Source: a virus
Virus record (IMG/VR): IMGVR_UViG_3300042355_000087
Coordinates: 1 to 38,454 of that record
DNA: 38,454 nucleotides
Reading direction: 5' to 3' (one strand)
Both the position numbers and the translations under genes were made by a program. Positions 32,641 through 38,454 of this stretch are shown here, piece by piece (the first letter of the stretch is position 1; each line of letters begins with the position of its first letter). The notes under the pieces were generated by a model, which made no database searches, was not told the DNA's origin, and saw nothing but the letters and a program-made list of their open reading frames with translations.

Positions 32641-32964
32641 ATGGCTCACTTTGCAAAACTTGATCAAAACAATGTGGTGGTCTTTGTCACTGTTGGCCGC
32701 GATGAAGATCACGAAGATGAACTAACGGCTCGTACAGGCGACGTTTACAAGCAAACAAGCTACAACACTAGATGCGGCGTCCATTTGGTCGGCGGAACGC
32801 CGTTTCGCAAAAACTACGCAGGCATCGGTTACACCTACGATTCCCAACGGGACGCGTTTATTCCACCCAAACCAACACCAGACGCAGTATTAGACGAAGC
32901 AACTTGCCAGTGGATTGTTCCTAGCATGACTAGCGCGGATTCTGTAGGCGCAGATTCTATATAA
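32641..32964 (+). CDS. Adhesin partner protein, cassette 2 (107 aa)
   Basis: This is a paralogue of the protein at 31015: MAHFAKLDQNNVV, TSYNTRCGVH, GGTPFRKNYAGIGYTYD, RDAFIPPKPTPDA, LDEATCQWIVPS. Differences cluster in residues 18-40, where the charged segment DEDHEDELTARTGD replaces the Trp-rich one. It repeats the gene order adhesin then partner. Confidence 0.7.
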   Translation: MAHFAKLDQNNVVVFVTVGRDEDHEDELTARTGDVYKQTSYNTRCGVHLVGGTPFRKNYAGIGYTYDSQRDAFIPPKPTPDAVLDEATCQWIVPSMTSADSVGADSI

Positions 32965-32979
32965 AACAATGGATACGAC

Positions 32980-34041
32980 ATGAAAATATGTGTTAACGCA
33001 ATATCAAAAAACGAAGCTCAGTTTGTAAAGCGTTTTTACGAGTCGGCCAAAGATGCCGACTTAATCATTCTTGCTGACACAGGCTCAACAGATGGAACCG
33101 CTGATCTTGCTAGAGAGTGCGGTATTACTGTTTACGACATCTCAATCATCCCGTGGCGTTTTGACCTAGCAAGAAATGCTGCTCTAGCTTTAGTGCCTGC
33201 CGACGTTGATGTAATCGTCTCCTTAGATCTTGATGAGGTTCTTGAGCCCGGATGGCGCGAGGAAATAGAAAGGGTCTGGACTCCAGAGACTACAAGACTT
33301 AGATATAAATTTGACTGGGGTCAAGGCATTTGCTTTTACTACGAAAAGATTTTCGCAAAGAAGGGCTACAGGTTCCACCATAGTATTCATGAATACCCTA
33401 GACCCGACCTCCGCATCAAAGAAGTCTATGCCCAAACAGACATGCTTCTCGTGTCTCACCATCCCGATCCCACTAAGTCACGAGGGCAGTATCTCGACCT
33501 TCTAAGAATGGCCGTCAAAGAGGATCCTAGATGCCCTAGAAACGCTTTTTACTTCGCCCGTGAGCTTACCTTCTACCATCTCTGGGATGAGGCTATAGAC
33601 GCTCTAAAGACGTATCTGAACATGCCAGAAGCAACGTGGCCGAATGAGCGCTGTTATGCGATGCGCCTTTTAGGGAAGGCTTACGATCACAAACTCAACG
33701 GTTGGGAAGCTCTCAAGTGGTTTCGGATGTCCATAGCCGAGGCTCCGGGAACTCGAGAGCCGTGGGTGGATGCTGCGATGTCCTACTACACGAAGTCGAT
33801 GTGGAGAGAGTGTTATCACGCAGCGACGATGGCTTTAGAAATAAAAGATAAAGAGCTTGTCTATACTTGTGACCCTGAAGTTTGGGGATTTAAGCCACAT
33901 GACTTAGCAGCGATTTCTGCTTACAATTTAGGCTACACAGACGAAGCCATACGACACGGGACCGAGGCAGTCAGACTGTCTCCTAATGATGAACGGCTGA
34001 TTAGGAATCTCGACTACTATGGAAAGTCAAAATCTGATTAA
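32980..34041 (+). CDS. Family 2-like glycosyltransferase with TPR-like C-terminus
   Basis: This 353-residue protein has a GT-A nucleotide-sugar domain: MKICVNAISKNE at the start, ADTGSTDGT (32-40), DLDEVL (83-88, the metal-binding DxD) and HEYPRPD near 137. The C-terminal half (about 180-345) has TPR-like helical pairs (AIDALKTYLNMPEA, EALKWFRMSIAEAPGT, AIRHGTEAVRLSPNDE). It could glycosylate virion fibres or host surface sugars; its place after the adhesins favours virion modification. Substrate unknown. Confidence 0.85.
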   Translation: MKICVNAISKNEAQFVKRFYESAKDADLIILADTGSTDGTADLARECGITVYDISIIPWRFDLARNAALALVPADVDVIVSLDLDEVLEPGWREEIERVWTPETTRLRYKFDWGQGICFYYEKIFAKKGYRFHHSIHEYPRPDLRIKEVYAQTDMLLVSHHPDPTKSRGQYLDLLRMAVKEDPRCPRNAFYFARELTFYHLWDEAIDALKTYLNMPEATWPNERCYAMRLLGKAYDHKLNGWEALKWFRMSIAEAPGTREPWVDAAMSYYTKSMWRECYHAATMALEIKDKELVYTCDPEVWGFKPHDLAAISAYNLGYTDEAIRHGTEAVRLSPNDERLIRNLDYYGKSKSD

Positions 34042-34252
34042 CGGCCTCTTCGGTGTTTTATGTGCCGTAGCCGGTTGGTTCTTCCGTGTTCTGTGGGAAG
34101 CCCAGAAAGATCTGCAAAAGGATCTAGGTGAGTTGGAGAAGGGTCTACCCCATACTTATGTATTAAAGTCTGATTATCAGCAAGACATTACCGAGATCAA
34201 GATCATGTTAAGCAGGATCTTTGACAAGCTCGATGCCAAAGTTGATAAATAA
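34019..34252 (+). CDS. Small membrane protein with coiled coil (lysis cassette)
   Basis: This 77-residue protein has one N-terminal membrane segment (LINGLFGVLCAVAGWFFRVLW) followed by a charged helical region (EAQKDLQKDLGELEKG, IKIMLSRIFDKLDAKVDK). It overlaps the glycosyltransferase by 23 bases and ends at the start of the next gene. Its topology fits a spanin-like or accessory holin protein; no lipobox is seen. Confidence 0.6.
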   Translation: MESQNLINGLFGVLCAVAGWFFRVLWEAQKDLQKDLGELEKGLPHTYVLKSDYQQDITEIKIMLSRIFDKLDAKVDK

Positions 34253-34524
34253 TGGCGTGGTCAGACGTTCTCAAGGCTGTCATCCCTATCGTAGTGGCTG
34301 CGCTTGCGTGGCTGCTCGGTCAGGTTGCATCTTTCTCTGAACGTCTTACAAAGATTGAAGGCCAGATGCCCGCGTTGATTACCAAAGAAGGTACGCCAAC
34401 GGATTCACCGATCAGTGCCGAGCGTAGACAGATTCAGAAAGAACAGATCATGCAGCACATCAACGAACTGCAAGTCAAAGTAAGGCTTCTTGAGGAACGG
34501 GAGCGTCTAAAAGGGAGTAAATAG
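34252..34524 (+). CDS. Small membrane protein, possible inner-spanin or holin accessory
   Basis: This 90-residue protein has one N-terminal membrane segment (VIPIVVAALAWLLGQVASF) and a long charged C-terminal helix (QHINELQVKVRLLEERERL), which is the shape of i-spanins and of some small holins. Overlap with neighbours at both ends places it firmly in the lysis operon. Which lysis step it serves is not clear. Confidence 0.6.
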   Translation: MAWSDVLKAVIPIVVAALAWLLGQVASFSERLTKIEGQMPALITKEGTPTDSPISAERRQIQKEQIMQHINELQVKVRLLEERERLKGSK

Positions 34525-35024
34525 TGCTATCTCTACTTTCCACTCTCGGCGGTCTTTTAATCTCCGGCCTCCCCAAACTTCTCGACTACTTTCAAAACAA
34601 AGCCGATCAAGCGCATGAGCTTGAGCTTGCAAGAGTTCAGTCCGAGCGTGAGTTAGCCTTAGCGAAAGAAGGTTTTTTAGCTCAACAGAGAATCGAGGAA
34701 ATAAGAACTGATCAGATAGCAATGCAGACTGATGCACAAATGACCGTGGCTGCGCTAGATCATGACAAACAGATTATTGAGAAATCGAGTAAGTGGGTCG
34801 TAAATTACATTGGCACAGTCAGACCTAACGTCACTTATCTGCTGATTCTTGAGCTGATCGCGGTGAATGCGGTTCTTGCTTACTATGTCTGGAATCATCC
34901 CCATTTAGTTCAGTCGATGGAGGATCTCATCAAGGTTGCGGAGATCATCTTTAGTGACGATGAAATGGCAATGCTCGGCGGCATCATCGGCTTTTGGTTC
35001 GGGTCGCGCAGCTGGAAGAAATGA
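34524..35024 (+). CDS. Holin of the GTA/3TM-like type
   Basis: This 166-residue protein begins at GTG 34524. It has an N-terminal hydrophobic stretch, a charged helix (about 25-75), a central membrane helix (YLLILELIAVNAVLAYYVW) and a C-terminal one (MLGGIIGFWFGSR). The KWVVNYIGTVRPNVTYLL and FWFGSR features resemble the 3TM holins found in gene transfer agents and many siphoviruses. It would permeabilise the inner membrane. Its stop overlaps the endolysin start (ATGA). Confidence 0.75.
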   Translation: MLSLLSTLGGLLISGLPKLLDYFQNKADQAHELELARVQSERELALAKEGFLAQQRIEEIRTDQIAMQTDAQMTVAALDHDKQIIEKSSKWVVNYIGTVRPNVTYLLILELIAVNAVLAYYVWNHPHLVQSMEDLIKVAEIIFSDDEMAMLGGIIGFWFGSRSWKK

Positions 35025-35527
35025 AAACAGGGCAGGCTGGCATCGACTTAATGCACAGGTTTGAGGGATGCCGTCTAAAGCCTTATTTGTGCCCTGCAAG
35101 CCTCTGGACGGTGGGGTATGGTCATGTCCTATATCAGGATCAGATAAGGCTCCCCAATGAGCGTAAAAACGGCTACACAGGCATTCTTAGGAAGGAATAC
35201 GCACTTAGCCCCGGCGATAGTAGAGACTGGTCGAAAGCGGAGGTCGATAGCCTTTTTGAGAGCGATCTCCAATATTTTGAACGCGGTGTTCTTAGAATGT
35301 CTCCTAATCTGGCTAGCAGTCAGTCACGCTTTGACGCTGTGGTCAGTTTTGCTTACAACGCTGGATTAGGAAATTACCAGCGGTCTACGATCAGAATGAA
35401 GAATGATCGCGGTGATTGCGAGGGAGCGGCTAAGGCTTTTATGATGTGGACAAAGGGAGGCGGAAAAGTCCTTCCCGGTCTTGTTAAGCGTCGCGTCGCT
35501 GAATCTTCTCTTTATGCAAGCGGGTGA
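35021..35527 (+). CDS. Endolysin, lysozyme GH24 with Cys in the catalytic triad
   Basis: This muramidase has 168 residues from ATG 35021 (MKTGQAG), which overlaps the holin stop; the longer reading from 34994 would run through the holin end. The T4/P1-type triad is visible as Glu15, Cys24, Thr30 (E-x8-C-x5-T in HRFEGCRLKPYLCPASLWTVGYGH, described by its ends), with Cys in the place of Asp as in phage P1 Lyz. No signal peptide or SAR segment is present, so release needs the holin. The conserved FDAVVSFAYNAGLGN lies near 105-120. It overlaps the converging gene by 44 bases. Confidence 0.92.
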   Translation: MKTGQAGIDLMHRFEGCRLKPYLCPASLWTVGYGHVLYQDQIRLPNERKNGYTGILRKEYALSPGDSRDWSKAEVDSLFESDLQYFERGVLRMSPNLASSQSRFDAVVSFAYNAGLGNYQRSTIRMKNDRGDCEGAAKAFMMWTKGGGKVLPGLVKRRVAESSLYASG

Positions 35528-35852
35528 GGGCTTCTTTCACCATCTCACCCACTGCCTCCCCGTGGTGTCTCGCAATCTTTTCTATCAGCGGTAACCGAGC
35601 CGCACGAGGCTTCGATAAAAGCCAGTGAGCCCAATCTTGTACGACATACGGCATAGCAGCCTCATAAGCCTGCGTAATCTCCGATCTGTCACTGGACTTC
35701 ACCGCTTTGATGATCTCCAGCCAGTGCCCACGCTCTAAAGGCCCGGTGCTTTTCAATAGTGTCTGGGCACTCTGTGGAGGGTGGTCTCCAGCCGTGTTCT
35801 CGCCAGATCTCCTCAACAGGTCTGAAGGTTCGTGGGGATCGTTGGCTTTCAA
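35484..35852 (-). CDS. Hypothetical protein at the end of the leftward operon (122 aa)
   Basis: The C-terminal part (RGHWLEIIKAVKSSDR to MVKEALTRLHKE, about residues 42-117) reads like a true helical protein. The start is uncertain: TTG 35852 gives 122 residues and has AAGGAA upstream; an internal TTG at 35756 is another option. It overlaps the 60-residue gene at 35689-35871 in another frame by 164 bases, and the endolysin 3' end by 44 bases. A frameshift linking the two leftward frames is possible. Confidence 0.55.
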   Translation of the reverse strand: MKANDPHEPSDLLRRSGENTAGDHPPQSAQTLLKSTGPLERGHWLEIIKAVKSSDRSEITQAYEAAMPYVVQDWAHWLLSKPRAARLPLIEKIARHHGEAVGEMVKEALTRLHKEKIQRRDA

Positions 35853-35871
35853 TGAGTTCCTTCCAGTTCAT
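35689..35871 (-). CDS. Small hypothetical protein after exonuclease (60 aa)
   Basis: ATG 35871 overlaps the exonuclease stop (ATGA) and has GGAGAAG just upstream, so translation here is well supported. The product begins MNWKELIESQRSPRTFRPVEE and has an EEIWREHGWRPP stretch; the last 20 residues overlap the better-looking frame of the 35484-35852 gene. It may be the true N-terminal part of that protein, joined by frameshift, or a separate small gene. Confidence 0.55.
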   Translation of the reverse strand: MNWKELIESQRSPRTFRPVEEIWREHGWRPPSTECPDTIEKHRAFRAWALAGDHQSGEVQ

Positions 35872-36452
35872 AGCTTCTCCATTAAATTATCCACTTCGTT
35901 CAGAAAATTAACAACGTCCGTTTCAAGACTTTTAATATCCTCATCAGACGGCTCAAAACGCACCACAAAGAGCTGTAGTCTCTCGGGCAGTCTAGGATCA
36001 AAGGAAACGAAATCGACCCATCTACGGCCCGTACAAGCCATCTGAGCCAGCATTTGATTCTTGTAGGTTGTAGGCACTTCGCCCGCAGTCAGATAAGAGA
36101 TGTGCGTCGAGGTCTTAGGACACTTTATTTCGATGAGCCCGTCACCAACAAGACCATCAGGCGACGCTGCAAAGTTATGGATCGTCGGATGATCCACAAT
36201 AGCAACCTGCTCCACCCACCTTTCGGTTCGTATCTGATACGCAGCTCTTGCAAGTGGCTCATTCAGTGTCCCCCACTCCATATAACTGTTTGTAAATGTC
36301 TCGGCTACCGTTCCTGTCAGTCGTTCCGCGATGATGTCTGCAATGTAATTCGATCTAGTAGCCGTACCCTTTTTAGCTCGCGCATCTGAGACACGGGAAG
36401 CTGTCACCTTCCCTAGTCTTGCAAGCCTCCACTCCTCTGTTCCTTGTTCCAT
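35868..36452 (-). CDS. YqaJ/lambda-Exo family recombination exonuclease
   Basis: This 194-residue 5'-3' exonuclease has the PD-(D/E)XK fold: Glu64 in WGTLNEP, Asp99 in AASPDGLV, and Glu108 and Lys110 in IEIKCPK, in the same order as lambda Exo. It would resect dsDNA ends to make 3' overhangs for the Erf annealing protein at 37812, forming a Red-like recombination pair. It overlaps ssb by one base. Confidence 0.9.
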   Translation of the reverse strand: MEQGTEEWRLARLGKVTASRVSDARAKKGTATRSNYIADIIAERLTGTVAETFTNSYMEWGTLNEPLARAAYQIRTERWVEQVAIVDHPTIHNFAASPDGLVGDGLIEIKCPKTSTHISYLTAGEVPTTYKNQMLAQMACTGRRWVDFVSFDPRLPERLQLFVVRFEPSDEDIKSLETDVVNFLNEVDNLMEKL

Positions 36453-36808
36453 CAGAATGCGGGCTCTTCAGACTTATTTTTCTGCCCGAGCATCTGCATG
36501 ATGTCCGCAACGACTTCAGTCGTGTATCGGTCGATGCCTTGTTTGTCTGTCCACTTCCGAGTCTGGAGTCGGCCCTCTATGTAGATGGGCTTTCCCTTAT
36601 CAATGTACTTCTCGATGATCTCTGCCAGCTTCCCGTAGGCGACAACACGATGCCATTCTGTTTCTTCTTGCTGCTCGCCTTGTTTGTTCTTCCAGCGGTT
36701 TGTGGTTGCCAGACTTAAAGTCGCTACGGCTGAACCTGACTCTGTGTAACGGCACTCAGGGTCTTTGCCTACGTTACCAATCAACATAACTTTATTTAGT
36801 GATGACAT
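36452..36808 (-). CDS. ssb: Single-stranded DNA-binding protein
   Basis: This 118-residue OB-fold protein starts [17 protein letters not shown], a hallmark of SSB, with [13 protein letters not shown] and the [14 protein letters not shown] segment following. It ends KSEEPAF, a short acidic tail with terminal Phe like the host-partner-binding tip of bacterial SSB. It would coat ssDNA made by helicase and exonuclease. It overlaps its upstream neighbour by 17 bases. Confidence 0.95.
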   Translation of the reverse strand: MSSLNKVMLIGNVGKDPECRYTESGSAVATLSLATTNRWKNKQGEQQEETEWHRVVAYGKLAEIIEKYIDKGKPIYIEGRLQTRKWTDKQGIDRYTTEVVADIMQMLGQKNKSEEPAF

Positions 36809-37085
36809 CTAAGATTCCTCGTTCAAATAACAATCCAATCGTCTTTCTGTGTGCTTCTTCCCACGCAAGTCTTTTCTCTTCTTTGCCTGCACCTCCTTGA
36901 TCTATTTGCATGTGACACCGATAACATAAAGCCGCGACCCGAAAGTCATGTGCCTTGATGCCGGTTCCTTTACCGTCTTTTTGTTGATTAGAGTGAGCGG
37001 CGACAACTGTTCCATCCTCGACACCACAAAGCCCGCAGGGAAGTTCTCTGCAAGCCTCTAGGAGTTTCTTAGACCGCCAGTTCAT
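36792..37085 (-). CDS. YbcO-like HNH-type nuclease (DUF1364)
   Basis: This 97-residue protein resembles YbcO/DUF1364 prophage nucleases. C17-x-x-C20, His31 in [17 protein letters not shown] and C54-x-x-C57-H58 with Asp62 form the zinc and catalytic pattern. It probably acts in recombination or repair at branched DNA, in the same operon as SSB, exonuclease and Erf. It overlaps both neighbours by ATGA or longer overlaps. Confidence 0.8.
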   Translation of the reverse strand: MNWRSKKLLEACRELPCGLCGVEDGTVVAAHSNQQKDGKGTGIKAHDFRVAALCYRCHMQIDQGGAGKEEKRLAWEEAHRKTIGLLFERGILDVITK

Positions 37086-37405
37086 TGCGTGTTCCTAATG
37101 TCGGCTCGCATGTTTGCCTGCTCAGACCTCCAGATCTCGATCCTTGCTTGCGCTGCAATCAGATCCCACCGTAACTTCTCTTCGATCTGCACAGCAGCCT
37201 CTAATGCTTTTAAGAGCTCCAGATACTCCGGGTGAGCGTAAGCATCCCTTTCCTGAGCCCCTAAAGCGTTTTCAAGACTAGCCTTCATCAAGATAGCCTT
37301 CTTAGACTTCCTAAACTCCTCGAGATAAACACGTTGGGCTTTAGCATCAGCAAACTGTCGAGCATGTTTAAGAATGTAATCAACGGCTTTGTGCGGGTCT
37401 TTCAT
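37082..37405 (-). CDS. Conserved helical phage protein (107 aa)
   Basis: Start ATG 37405 overlaps the previous stop (ATGA) and gives MKDPHKAVDYILKHA. The protein is helical, with VYLEEFRKSKKAILMKASLE and a later AAVQIEEKLRWDLIAAQARIEIWRS; the family recurs in recombination operons of aquatic siphoviruses, without known function. A longer frame reaches 37441 but would lie inside the upstream gene. Confidence 0.75.
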   Translation of the reverse strand: MKDPHKAVDYILKHARQFADAKAQRVYLEEFRKSKKAILMKASLENALGAQERDAYAHPEYLELLKALEAAVQIEEKLRWDLIAAQARIEIWRSEQANMRADIRNTQ

Positions 37406-37815
37406 ACGGCTATGAATTGATGAATAGGAATATGAACACAAGGAACAACATCATCGGGATCTCCTCTGTCTGTGCGGCCTCCGGGCTTAATTGTGTAACC
37501 GGGGCGAAACGTCCAATACTTCATCGTGTCTGACCACTGGACGACTAAGAGCGCCAGTCGTTGAGAGGCGTTTTGTATGTTGATGCCAGCCTCAAACTTC
37601 GCAAAGTCCAACATGTAGGTGTTGTAGTCCGTTGACTTACAAGTTCTCGTTTTGACTTCGATCCATCTCACGAGCTGACCGTTCTGGTAAGCAGCAAAGT
37701 CCATTTCGTAGAATTTGGGAAGTCGATAAATGTCGTAGTGAAAGCGATCAGCAAATGCTTGTGCAGCAGCTAGCTCTCGCTTTCTATCAAGTTCTGTTTC
37801 GTAAACAGGTCTCAC
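37402..37815 (-). CDS. PD-(D/E)XK nuclease-like protein (137 aa)
   Basis: Residues Asp39 (MDFAAY), Glu53 and Lys55 (WIEVKTRT) form the D-x(n)-E-x-K pattern of restriction-like nucleases such as Holliday-junction resolvases. The start is GTG 37815, overlapping the Erf stop (GTGA). The C-terminus is Pro/Gly/His-rich. A role in resolving or trimming recombination intermediates is inferred from motif and operon. Confidence 0.72.
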   Translation of the reverse strand: MRPVYETELDRKRELAAAQAFADRFHYDIYRLPKFYEMDFAAYQNGQLVRWIEVKTRTCKSTDYNTYMLDFAKFEAGINIQNASQRLALLVVQWSDTMKYWTFRPGYTIKPGGRTDRGDPDDVVPCVHIPIHQFIAV

Positions 37816-38408
37816 AGTCCTAACTCCTTCTTGCGTTTGTCTTTGGCTGCTTCAATTTGTTTTACAAGGTCAGGCGATTTCTTGTGCTTGATAAAAACTT
37901 CCTCATAAACCTTTCTGAGATCTTCTTTCTTAGCACTCGCGATCTTCTCAAGATCCTTGTCAAAGTTGGATTCAGACATTACTTCGTGAGTCTGATTCTC
38001 ACTGTCGTTATCGCCCTCTGTTGGGATGCAAAAGGCCTGCATGAGAGCGTACTTGTAAGCCGCTGACATTGCTTTATTAGTTGCCTTATCACCTGAGTCC
38101 ATAGCCTCGCCAATCGTCGATATAACGTGGCTAGAGCCATCTTCGCCGGAGACTAAAGCAAACTCCATTGAGACGGTGACATAGAACAAAGCAGTCCCAG
38201 ACTTATTGACACGCTCGACAACCTGACGGTCTGTAACGCGAGGGAGGATGCACAGTTTATGCTCCGCAAGGATGGGAGCCATTGCGTTATAGACATCGTC
38301 AATACCGCGAAACTGGTATCGCTGCGCCTCGTTAGTCCTCTGTTTGGCAATCCCTGCTTTGGAGATCGCACTCATCACTTTGCTTATTGCTTCGTAAACT
38401 TTCTGCAT
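37812..38408 (-). CDS. erf: Erf-family single-strand annealing recombinase
   Basis: This 198-residue protein is an Erf-type annealing recombinase. Family features are the N-terminal YEAISKVMSAISKAGIAK, YQFRGIDDVYNAMAPILAEH, and GEAMDSGDKATNKAMSAAYKYALMQAFCIPTE (about residues 103-134), including the Gly-rich and Ala-Tyr-Lys-Tyr-Ala motifs. The C-terminal tail is Lys-rich and probably binds DNA. It pairs with the exonuclease at 35868 and SSB. AGGA precedes the ATG by nine bases. A partial second copy lies at 1-211. Confidence 0.9.
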   Translation of the reverse strand: MQKVYEAISKVMSAISKAGIAKQRTNEAQRYQFRGIDDVYNAMAPILAEHKLCILPRVTDRQVVERVNKSGTALFYVTVSMEFALVSGEDGSSHVISTIGEAMDSGDKATNKAMSAAYKYALMQAFCIPTEGDNDSENQTHEVMSESNFDKDLEKIASAKKEDLRKVYEEVFIKHKKSPDLVKQIEAAKDKRKKELGL

Positions 38409-38454
38409 ATCGTTTTATCCTGTAAAAACGTTCTATCTTATGAAGAGGAACATC
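38198..38454. repeat. Right copy of 257-bp imperfect terminal repeat
   Basis: This matches 1-257 with 11 mismatches. It continues past the erf start into the upstream region and stops at the window end, in line with a circular genome of about 38.2 kb opened inside erf. Confidence 0.9.

Noticed and set aside
1-38454. Lysogeny module or tRNA genes
   Set aside because: I looked for integrase, CI/Cro-like repressor pairs, partition genes and cloverleaf sequences in the short gaps and saw none. The two winged-helix genes sit in the middle and near the end of the early operon without a divergent partner.

Overview
This window looks like one nearly complete genome of a tailed phage (class Caudoviricetes) with siphovirus morphology: HK97-type terminase, portal, prohead protease and capsid, a tape measure of 577 residues with a frameshifted tail chaperone, no sheath genes and no podovirus-type tail. 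Coding is very dense, with ATGA and TAATG overlaps almost throughout. I see no integrase, repressor, partition system or tRNA, so a strictly lytic lifestyle is likely. The lysis genes and the family types suggest a Gram-negative, probably aquatic host; the host cannot be named from the sequence. The last 257 bases repeat the first 257 with 11 mismatches, so the window appears to be a closed circle whose two ends come from slightly different alleles.

Layout. A leftward block (38408 back to 35484, plus the short gene at 377-135) carries DNA recombination and repair functions: Erf annealing protein, a PD-(D/E)XK nuclease-like protein, a YbcO-like nuclease, SSB and a YqaJ/lambda-Exo type exonuclease. 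A rightward early block (455-6945) carries a nuclease-like protein, a DnaT-like replication protein with a candidate internal origin, a TGT/DpdA-like enzyme overlapping a YhhQ/VUT-type 7-deazaguanine transporter, a DnaB-type helicase, a MazG-like NTP pyrophosphohydrolase and about a dozen small proteins. It ends at a clear terminator (6988-7012). The late block (7023-35527) runs through HNH, ParB-methyltransferase, TerS, TerL, portal, protease, two tandem major-capsid paralogues, connectors, tail tube, -1 frameshift chaperone, tape measure, tail tip, a J-like protein fused to collagen repeats and an S74 chaperone, a GIY-YIG homing endonuclease, a collagen-like fibre, two glycine-rich adhesin cassettes, a glycosyltransferase and the lysis cassette.

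How it works together. The replication protein and helicase would start replication, while Erf, exonuclease and SSB would handle recombination. The DpdA-like enzyme plus transporter, and separately the ParB-methyltransferase, suggest two layers of DNA modification against host restriction. Headful or cos packaging cannot be decided; the HNH gene near the terminase favours cos-type processing. The most unusual points are the compact DpdA-like/YhhQ pair, the two capsid paralogues separated by a hairpin, a homing endonuclease that has taken the start codon of a virion gene, a frameshift site with a 14-bp downstream stem, and 11-bp iterons inside the replication gene.
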